DNA of 10,986 bases from NCBI GenBank assembly GCA_964603935.1, contig CAZRWL010000027.1, positions 1 through 10,986 of the forward strand. Direction: 5' to 3'. Below, piece by piece: positions 6,005 through 10,986 of the stretch; position 1 is the stretch's first letter, and each line of letters starts with the position of its first letter. The stretch comes from GWB1-37-8 sp964603935 (GTDB lineage Bacteria > Patescibacteriota > Microgenomatia > Levybacterales > UBA12049). The notes under the pieces are model-generated. The model was not told the origin of the DNA and did no database searches. It saw only the letters and a list, made by a program, of their open reading frames with translations. A program made the translations under genes and the position numbers.

Positions 6005-6033
6005 ATTATATTGAAAGTCAAGGTCAAAAGCAA
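6005..6033 (-). promoter_or_regulatory. Candidate promoter for the UbiB operon
   Basis: Minus strand: weak -35 TTGCTT (6028-6033), 17-nt spacer, perfect -10 TATAAT (6005-6010), then 6 nt to the ATG at 5998. Transcription would begin at or next to the A of the start codon. The -35 matches the consensus at only three positions. Confidence 0.5.
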
Positions 6034-6040
6034 TGGATAA

Positions 6041-6077
6041 TTTCACCCTTGGGGTGAGTGTCTATTTACACCTGCGG
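6041..6077 (+). repeat. REP-like repeat, copy 2 (left flank of the transposase)
   Basis: Same 37-bp repeat and hairpin as copy 1, with three differences (TCTATTT at 6061-6067 in place of CGTAGTT), so the GTAG tetranucleotide is lost. It lies between the divergent UbiB-unit and transposase genes. Confidence 0.92.
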
Positions 6078-6094
6078 AGTTTTGTGCTTATATA
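6065..6094 (+). promoter_or_regulatory. Candidate promoter for the transposase gene
   Basis: Plus strand: -35 TTTACA (6065-6070), 18-nt spacer, -10 TATATA (6089-6094), or TTATAT at 6088 with a 17-nt spacer. The ATG at 6102 follows 7 nt after the -10. The -35 lies inside REP-like copy 2 and is GTTACA in copies 1 and 3. Confidence 0.45.
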
Positions 6095-6101
6095 GATATA
6101 T

Positions 6102-6746
6102 ATGCCTTCAAGAGCTATTCCGTTTGTTAATAATGAGTATTATCATGTTTTTAACCGAGGCGTTGCAAAAATGCCAATTTTTGACAATGTCTTTGATTAT
6201 AAACATTTTATTAGCACGTTTCTTTACTATCAGGTTGATGGTCCCAAGCCGCGATTTTCTTTTTTCAGGAAGCAACCAACTGTGTTGGAAAATAGCGCAA
6301 AAATTGTTGAAGTTATTTGCTACTGTTTGATGCCAAACCATTTTCACTTTCTTTTACGTCAGAAAGAAGAAAATGGAATTACGGAATTTATCAGTAAACT
6401 TAGCAATAGTTATACAAGGTATTTTAATGTTAAGAATAAGAGGGTGGGGCCGCTTTTCCAGGGTGAGTTTAAATCTGTTTATGTTGAATCTAACGAACAA
6501 TTACTGCATCTGTCTCGGTACATTCATTTAAATCCGCTTATTGGGTACGTTACTAAATATCTAAAGACATACAGATGGTCATCGTATCCGGAATATTTAG
6601 GATTAGCAAAAGGTATTTGTTCAAAAGATGAGGTTCTCGGACAATTTAAGTCAGTAAAAGATTACGAGCAATTTGTTATGGATCAGGTAGATTATGCTAG
6701 AGCGCTTGATTTTACAAAGCACATGCTTTTAGATGCCGAGGGCTAG
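6102..6746 (+). CDS. REP-associated tyrosine transposase (RAYT), IS200-like Y1 HUH family
   Basis: A 214-aa single-strand DNA transposase-like protein. The N-terminal YYHVFNRG (13-20) is typical of the group. The HUH metal-binding motif is HFH in CLMPNHFHFLL (75-85; His80 and His82). The candidate catalytic tyrosines are Tyr104 and Tyr107 in SYTRYFN, followed by GPLFQGEFKSV (116-126), the conserved 'G.lf..r(f/y)k' segment. SRYIHLNPL (138-146) and YRWSSYPEYLG (157-167) are the usual C-terminal family motifs. Members act on hairpin-bearing REP sequences. Here the gene is bracketed by direct REP-like copies 24 nt upstream and 7 nt downstream. Strand is opposite to its neighbours, as expected of an insertion. 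All motifs are intact, so it may be active. Confidence 0.92.
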   Translation: MPSRAIPFVNNEYYHVFNRGVAKMPIFDNVFDYKHFISTFLYYQVDGPKPRFSFFRKQPTVLENSAKIVEVICYCLMPNHFHFLLRQKEENGITEFISKLSNSYTRYFNVKNKRVGPLFQGEFKSVYVESNEQLLHLSRYIHLNPLIGYVTKYLKTYRWSSYPEYLGLAKGICSKDEVLGQFKSVKDYEQFVMDQVDYARALDFTKHMLLDAEG

Positions 6747-6753
6747 CGTAAAC

Positions 6754-6790
6754 TTGCACCCTTGGGGTGAGTGCGTAGTTACACCTGCGG
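6754..6790 (+). repeat. REP-like repeat, copy 3 (right flank of the transposase)
   Basis: Identical to copy 1 from CACCC (6757) to the final GCGG (6790). The hairpin is at 6757-6769 and the GTAG tetranucleotide at 6775-6778. It sits 7 nt after the transposase stop and 5 nt after the recG stop on the other strand, so both genes read into it. Confidence 0.92.
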
Positions 6791-6795
6791 GTTGT

Positions 6796-8826
6796 TTAGT
6801 CCGGGGAGATTTGTTTGAGGTTAATGGTTTTTAGTTTTTCCAGAAGCTTTGGATATTTATTTATCTGCGGAAAGATTTTTTCAGCTGCAGCTCTTGTTTT
6901 TTTTATTAAATCAAAATCGGAAAAGCTGGCGATTTTGAGCATTTTTCGGCCGCTCTGCGCAGTTCCGTAGATTTCGCCCGGTCCTCTTAGTCTTAAATCA
7001 AGCTCTGCCAATTCGCTGCCTACATGATGTTTTTCCATTGCTTTTAATCTTTCCAATGTTTGCGGACTTTTCGATTCTGTAAAAAGCAAACAATATGATT
7101 GTTTATCTCCCCTGCCTACCCTTCCTCTTAACTGATGTAGTTGCGCCAGTCCGAAGCGTTCGGATGCTTCAATTATGATAATTGTTGCATTTGGAATATC
7201 TATTCCAACTTCAACCACCGGTGTTGCGACCAAAATGTCAGTTTTTCCGTCCCTAAATTTACTTAGCACTTCTTCTTTTTCTTTTGATTTTAGCTTACCA
7301 TGCAAAAGTCCGAGTTTTAATTTTTTGAAAACTTTTTCTTTTAAATATTCAAATTCCGCGCTTGCAGCTTTGACCGTTTGCATAGTTTCCGATTCTTCAA
7401 TAAAAGGACAGACGATAAATACTTGGCTTTTGGTATCTTTAATTTGCTTCTCAATCCAAGAATAGGCCGCTTCTCTTTTTTCCGCAGGAACCAGCCAAGT
7501 TTTGATTTGTCTTCTGCCATGCGGCATTTCATCTAAAATTGAGAGATCTAAATCTCCGTACAAAGTTAGCGCAATTGTCCGCGGAATTGGAGTAGCGGTC
7601 ATGGTCAGAAGATGAGGATTTTTGCCTTTATTCCTGATTATTGCTCTTTGCTCTACTCCGAATCTTTGCTGTTCGTCAATTACAACCAACCCCAACTTAT
7701 TAAAATTAATTCCTTTTTCCAAAACCGCATGGGTTCCCACCAAGACGTCAATTTTTAATTTTAAATTTTTAATTTTTAATTTTTTAGATCCCGTTGCTAA
7801 TCCTACCTTTATTCCCAATGGAGATAAAAGTTTGGAAATTGTGGAATAGTGTTGCAGTGCCAGGATTTCTGTTGGAGCCATTAATACAGATTGAAATCCG
7901 TTCAGAAAACTTACGAACATTGCAATTGCCGAGACCACTGTTTTGCCTGATCCCACATCTCCTTCCAGCAGTCTATTCATGGGCTTTTTTTGGGAGAAAT
8001 CTTTAAAGATTTCTCCAACCGCTCTTTTTTGCGCATTAGTCAGAATAAAAGGTAATTTGTCCCAGAATTCTTTTATTTTTTCCCTGAATTTGTCTATAGA
8101 ATATGGATTTCCAATTAAATTTCTATTCCAGTTTTCTTTCCTCTCCAAGGATGAAAGCTGAAGCAGGAAGAGTTCGTCAAAGGACAGTCTTTCTTTTGAT
8201 TTTACAGCATTTTCAAGCTTTTTTGGAAAATGTATTTGTTCAATAGCGTCATTTATCCCAATTAATGAGTGGTTATTTATAATTGAGTCAGGAAGATACT
8301 CAATAAACTGATCTTTGTTTTCTTCAATTAATTTATATACTTGTCTGCGCAGCCATTTAGAAGATATTCCCCGCGTCTGCGGATAAACGGGTACAAGTCT
8401 TCCCGTATGGATTGCCTGCGAATTGTTTAGAATTTCATATTCGGGAGATTGCATGACAATTTTCTTTAAAAACCAGTCTATTTTGCCCGAAAGAGCGATT
8501 TTATCATTCTTGCGAATAACGTTAACTAAATAAGGCTGATTAAACCATACGACCTCAATTGTTCCTGAATCATCTGCGATTTCGGCTTTTTGCAGTCTTT
8601 TGTAATTCTTCGTAAATTCATTGCTTATTTCTGAAACCCTGCCCTGAATAGTAACGACTTCTCCGGGTTGGACTCTGTTAATTTTCGAAACGAGGGAAAA
8701 ATCATCATAGCGGGAGGGGATATGGTAGAGAAAATCTGCAAAAGTCTTAATTCCCAGTTTGTCCAGCCTTCGGGCATATAGTTTGAATATCCGTCCGGCA
8801 GTTGCAACAGACGTTTGCAGATTCAT
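6796..8826 (-). CDS. recG: ATP-dependent DNA helicase RecG
   Basis: A 676-aa superfamily 2 translocase that remodels stalled replication forks and branch-migrates Holliday junctions. The N-terminal part (about 1-210) holds the wedge/OB domain, including YHIPSRYDD (34-42) and the OB strands around 55-115. Motor motifs: Walker A GDVGSGKT (289-296), APTEIL (317-322), DEQQRFG (384-390, DEQx box), TATPIPRT (410-417), QLRGRVGRG (565-573). The C-terminal RecG hook reads LRGPGEIYGTAQSG (613-626). Length is normal. Residues 348-359 (KKLKIKNLKLKI) are an A/T-only coding patch where relatives have a KERKELL-type helix. The start lies 4 nt after a 34-aa membrane peptide gene. Confidence 0.97.
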   Translation of the reverse strand: MNLQTSVATAGRIFKLYARRLDKLGIKTFADFLYHIPSRYDDFSLVSKINRVQPGEVVTIQGRVSEISNEFTKNYKRLQKAEIADDSGTIEVVWFNQPYLVNVIRKNDKIALSGKIDWFLKKIVMQSPEYEILNNSQAIHTGRLVPVYPQTRGISSKWLRRQVYKLIEENKDQFIEYLPDSIINNHSLIGINDAIEQIHFPKKLENAVKSKERLSFDELFLLQLSSLERKENWNRNLIGNPYSIDKFREKIKEFWDKLPFILTNAQKRAVGEIFKDFSQKKPMNRLLEGDVGSGKTVVSAIAMFVSFLNGFQSVLMAPTEILALQHYSTISKLLSPLGIKVGLATGSKKLKIKNLKLKIDVLVGTHAVLEKGINFNKLGLVVIDEQQRFGVEQRAIIRNKGKNPHLLTMTATPIPRTIALTLYGDLDLSILDEMPHGRRQIKTWLVPAEKREAAYSWIEKQIKDTKSQVFIVCPFIEESETMQTVKAASAEFEYLKEKVFKKLKLGLLHGKLKSKEKEEVLSKFRDGKTDILVATPVVEVGIDIPNATIIIIEASERFGLAQLHQLRGRVGRGDKQSYCLLFTESKSPQTLERLKAMEKHHVGSELAELDLRLRGPGEIYGTAQSGRKMLKIASFSDFDLIKKTRAAAEKIFPQINKYPKLLEKLKTINLKQISPD
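7750..7786. repeat. A/T-only low-complexity patch inside recG
   Basis: 37 consecutive bases of only A and T, built of AATTTTTAAT-like units repeated with small changes. It encodes RecG residues 348-359 between the ATGS and IDVLVGTH conserved segments. Confidence 0.75.
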
Positions 8827-8830
8827 AAAT

Positions 8831-8935
8831 TTAGCGAAGGGTTAATAAAGGAAGAATGGATGAAGCGACAAGCGCAATAGTGGCAATAGCGACAATAATT
8901 TTCCAAATCCAAGTATGCTTCCTAAACAAGTCCAT
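8831..8935 (-). CDS. 34-aa single-helix membrane peptide upstream of recG
   Basis: A short open frame starting MDLFRKHTWIWKIIVAIAT and ending LLTLR before TAA. It has a basic N-terminus (Arg5, Lys6, Lys12) followed by one hydrophobic helix (about 13-32), the form of a small inner-membrane peptide. It is the only reading frame in the 135 bp between purH and recG, is placed 26 nt after purH and 4 nt before recG, and is preceded by an extended -10 box at the same 6-nt distance from its ATG as in the UbiB unit. These points favour a real gene. No function can be assigned; its position suggests coupling to recG translation. Confidence 0.6.
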   Translation of the reverse strand: MDLFRKHTWIWKIIVAIATIALVASSILPLLTLR

Positions 8936-8941
8936 AAAAAT

Positions 8942-8971
8942 ATTTTATCACAGAAATTTCTTTAATGCCAG
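8942..8971 (-). promoter_or_regulatory. Candidate promoter for the 34-aa peptide and recG
   Basis: Minus strand: -35 CTGGCA (8966-8971, four matches), 18-nt spacer, extended -10 TGATAAAAT with TAAAAT at 8942-8947, then 6 nt to the ATG at 8935. The -35 overlaps the last codons of purH. Confidence 0.42.
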
Positions 8972-10506
8972 AAGGCGCGGCGGTTTGTAAATACCATGGA
9001 AACCCCTTCTTTATTTGCTCTTTCGATTGACAGCTTGTCATTGATAGAGCCTCCCTGCTGAACTATTGCGGAAATTCCGCGGCGGGCTGCTAATTCCACG
9101 CTGTCAGCAAAAGGAAAGAAACTATCGCTTGCGAGAATAGCCCCTTTTGCAAACTTTCCGGCTTGTTCCAGGGCGATTTTGGTTGAACGGATGCGGGAGG
9201 TCTGTCCTGATCCGATCCCTCTTGTCATGGGTAATTTTTTATCAAGAACAATAATGGCGTTAGACCTAATTCTGGAAATAAATTTCCAGGCAACTTGCAT
9301 TTGTTTCAACTCATGGCTTGGCGGTTTTTTCTTTGTTACGGTTTTCCAATCCTTAAACCCTTTTTCGATATCATTGTCTGCTGTTTGAGCAATAAATCCT
9401 CCGTTAACCCATTTGTAGTTCATGGTTTGAGATTTACAGTTCATGGCATTTCCGAAAGTATAGACCCCCATGCTTTTGCGAAGACGGCTTAAGTACTCAA
9501 GCGCGTCTTTTCTAATTTGCGGGACTGCGACAATGTCAATGTTTGAACGTTTTTCATCTTTGAATTTACCAATAATATGAGCTGTTTTTAAATCCATAGT
9601 TTTATTGAGAACAATAATGCCTCCAAATGCGGACTCGGGATCCGAATCAATAGCTCTTTTTAGGGATTCCCCTGCATCTTTGCCAAGAGCCAAACCGCAA
9701 GGACTATTATGTTTGATAACAACTGCTGCAGGTTCTTTGAATAATTCTACAGCCTCCAGCCCGGCATTTATATCTGTTAAATTAACATAGGAAAGCTCTC
9801 TTCCCCACTCCCTTTTAAGATTTTTCAAAGGGGATTTGGTGTTGGGAAGCGTATAAAATGCTGCTTTCTGATGCGGGTTTTCTCCGTATCTAAGGCTGAT
9901 TGTCTTTCTTCCGGGAATAGTTAATTCGTCCGGAAATAGATCTTTTTCCATAAATTTTGCAATTTGGGAATCATAAAAAGATAAATGCGCAAATGCTTTT
10001 GCAGCAAGATCTCTTTGCGCGTCATGCCGAATACGCTTCGGGTACTTCGCTTGTTTCGGCATCTTTATTATCCTTAAAGCTTTCTCATAGTCATTTGGAT
10101 TTACGACGACTATTACATGTTGATAATTTTTTCCCGCGGCCCGTATCATGGCTGGTCCGCCGACATCAATATTCTCAATAGTTTGTTGGGCCTCAAAGGG
10201 ATAAAGATTGCAGACAACCATGTCGATTGGCTTGATTTTTAGATCTTTTGCTTGTTTTCTGTGGGAAGATTTTGTCCGATCAAAAAGAATACCCGATTCA
10301 ATCTGAAAGCTGATTGTTTTCATTCTTCCGTCAAAACTTTCCGGATTTTTTGTTATCTCTTGAATCGGAATTACTTTAATATTATTCTCAAGAAGAATTT
10401 TCGCAGTGCCGCCGGTTGAAATAATTTTGTATCCAAGAGAAGATATTGATCGGGCAAAATCAACAATCCCTGTTTTATCATAAACGCTCAAAAGCGCGTA
10501 TTTCAT
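8962..10506 (-). CDS. purH: Bifunctional AICAR transformylase / IMP cyclohydrolase PurH
   Basis: A 514-aa enzyme for the last two steps of IMP synthesis: formylation of AICAR using 10-formyl-tetrahydrofolate, then ring closure. The N-terminal MGS-like cyclohydrolase domain (1-195) has TGIVDFA, TGGTAKIL (31-38), GRMKT (60-64, Lys63), CNLYPF (99-104, Tyr102) and DVGGPAMIRAAGKN (114-127, Asp114 and Lys126). The usual LHPKxHGG following KT is replaced by ISFQIESG. The transformylase domain (200-514) has LRYGENPHQ (205-213), IKHNSPCG (264-271, catalytic Lys265/His266), SNAIIV, GIGSGQTSR and ASDSFFPF. Residues 353-366 are repeat-derived. It ends FWH where relatives end FRH. The ATG overlaps the tyrS TGA. 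Confidence 0.95.
   Translation of the reverse strand: MKYALLSVYDKTGIVDFARSISSLGYKIISTGGTAKILLENNIKVIPIQEITKNPESFDGRMKTISFQIESGILFDRTKSSHRKQAKDLKIKPIDMVVCNLYPFEAQQTIENIDVGGPAMIRAAGKNYQHVIVVVNPNDYEKALRIIKMPKQAKYPKRIRHDAQRDLAAKAFAHLSFYDSQIAKFMEKDLFPDELTIPGRKTISLRYGENPHQKAAFYTLPNTKSPLKNLKREWGRELSYVNLTDINAGLEAVELFKEPAAVVIKHNSPCGLALGKDAGESLKRAIDSDPESAFGGIIVLNKTMDLKTAHIIGKFKDEKRSNIDIVAVPQIRKDALEYLSRLRKSMGVYTFGNAMNCKSQTMNYKWVNGGFIAQTADNDIEKGFKDWKTVTKKKPPSHELKQMQVAWKFISRIRSNAIIVLDKKLPMTRGIGSGQTSRIRSTKIALEQAGKFAKGAILASDSFFPFADSVELAARRGISAIVQQGGSINDKLSIERANKEGVSMVFTNRRAFWH
9412..9446. repeat. 14-bp direct repeat inside purH
   Basis: TTTGTAGTTCATGG (9412-9425) and TTTACAGTTCATGG (9433-9446) match at 12 of 14 positions and are spaced exactly 21 bp, so the pair stays in frame. 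They encode the similar tracts MNCK and MNYK (residues 355-365) in a variable loop before VNGGFIAQ. Confidence 0.7.
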
Positions 10507-10986
10507 TTAATTTTTATCTTTACAAATTTTCTTTTTCCGACTTTGATAATAGAATTTTGCCTAACGGAAGGCTGTTCGTTTGGTTTTATAACTTTTCCGT
10601 CAATCGTTACCCCTTCCTGCTCAATTAATCTTTTTGCTTCGGATTTGCTTTTCGTAATTCCTGCATCTACCAACAAATTCAAAATATTCTGCGCAGGTTT
10701 TGGTTGAAGATATACTGGTATATCTTCAGGCATCTCGTGTTTTTGAATAGTTGTTTCAAAATTTTCTTTTGCTTCCAGAGCATTTTTTTCACCGTGTAAT
10801 TGCGTAATGATAATTTTTGCCAATTCTTTCTTGATATCCATTGGGTTTTTTCCGGATTTGATTTTTTCAATTTCCCTAAAATTAATATTTGTTCCCAGAG
10901 TAAAGTATTGATCAACTAAATCATCGTTGACTGCTAAAATCTTTGCGTACATGTCGTAAGAATTATCGTCAAGCCAAATGGCATTG
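10503..10986 (-). CDS. tyrS: Tyrosyl-tRNA synthetase, C-terminal part (5' end outside window)
   Basis: About 160 C-terminal residues. The frame stays open to the window edge: it reads NAIWLDDNSYDMYAKILAV, the segment that directly follows the KMSKS loop in class I tyrosyl-tRNA synthetases (KMSKSxGNAI...). The rest is the helical anticodon-binding region (NPMDIKKELAKIIITQLHG...) and a C-terminal S4-like RNA-binding domain (about the last 65 residues: NLLVDAGITKSKSEAKRLIEQEGVTIDGKV, split here by a loop). The ATG at 10952 seen in isolation is internal and not the start. Its TGA overlaps the purH ATG (10503-10506), so tyrS and purH form one transcription unit. Confidence 0.93.
   Translation of the reverse strand, partial: NAIWLDDNSYDMYAKILAVNDDLVDQYFTLGTNINFREIEKIKSGKNPMDIKKELAKIIITQLHGEKNALEAKENFETTIQKHEMPEDIPVYLQPKPAQNILNLLVDAGITKSKSEAKRLIEQEGVTIDGKVIKPNEQPSVRQNSIIKVGKRKFVKIKIK

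Larger units (their letters stand above)
6041..6790 (+). mobile_element. RAYT unit: transposase gene flanked by two direct REP-like repeats
   Basis: A 750-bp unit from REP copy 2 to REP copy 3 with the transposase as sole cargo. Both ends carry the same hairpin in the same orientation, unlike classical inverted-repeat insertion sequences but like IS200/IS605-type and REP/RAYT arrangements. No target-site duplication is expected for this family and none was seen. Confidence 0.7.

Noticed and set aside
6108..6347. Minus-strand open frame inside the transposase gene
   Set aside because: Antisense shadow of a protein with all RAYT motifs intact.
4101..6790. Three identical-looking short repeats as a CRISPR array
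   Set aside because: Spacing is about 1.9 kb and 0.7 kb with genes between the copies; no regular spacers and no cas genes.
1..10986. Recoded TGA (genetic code 25) as in Gracilibacteria
   Set aside because: TGA ends pilM, nusB, tyrS and the 50-aa protein at the expected places, and no gene needs TGA read as glycine.

Overview
The window is about 11 kb of AT-rich, gene-dense bacterial DNA with very short proteins, tiny intergenic gaps and many 4-bp ATGA start/stop overlaps. It looks like a Candidate Phyla Radiation (Patescibacteria) genome, possibly Microgenomates-like. That placement is inferred from the compact style, the L32 N-terminus, a PilMNO set beside housekeeping genes and the Y1-type transposase style; I have no marker search to confirm it. 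TGA ends several genes cleanly (pilM, nusB, tyrS and the 50-aa membrane protein), which argues against the TGA-recoding lineages (Gracilibacteria/Absconditabacteria).

Layout. 1-1455 (+): the 3' end of pilM, then pilN and pilO, the inner-membrane platform of a type IV pilus. 1438-4084 (-): an RNA/ribosome operon in transcription order rpmF (L32), nusB, rnc, rpsP (S16), khpA, trmD, which starts from a clear promoter at 4056-4084 and runs convergently 18 bp into pilO. A 100-N gap at 2645-2744 sits at the 5' end of rpsP. The 55 bp on either side of it are identical, so it is an unmerged contig overlap and not missing sequence. 4145-5998 (-): a three-gene unit with a UbiB/ABC1-family kinase-like protein between two small two-helix membrane proteins that resemble each other. 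6102-6746 (+): a REP-associated, IS200-like Y1 transposase (RAYT). 6796-10986 (-): tyrS (5' truncated by the window), purH, a 34-aa single-helix membrane peptide and recG, all nearly contiguous.

The most notable structure is a 37-bp REP-like repeat in three direct copies (4101-4137, 6041-6077, 6754-6790). Two copies bracket the transposase gene. The first and second bracket the UbiB unit. Each has a CACCC/GGGTG hairpin, and copies 1 and 3 carry a GTAG tetranucleotide. The window also shows small repeat-like insertions inside the reading frames of essential genes: an 88% GC palindromic block in the substrate loop of TrmD, a 14-bp direct repeat in PurH, and an A/T-only 37-bp patch in RecG. Several candidate promoters have a -10 box only 6-10 nt before the start codon with no Shine-Dalgarno sequence, which suggests leaderless or near-leaderless transcripts. 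No tRNA, rRNA or CRISPR was seen, and no stretch over 300 bp lacks a gene.
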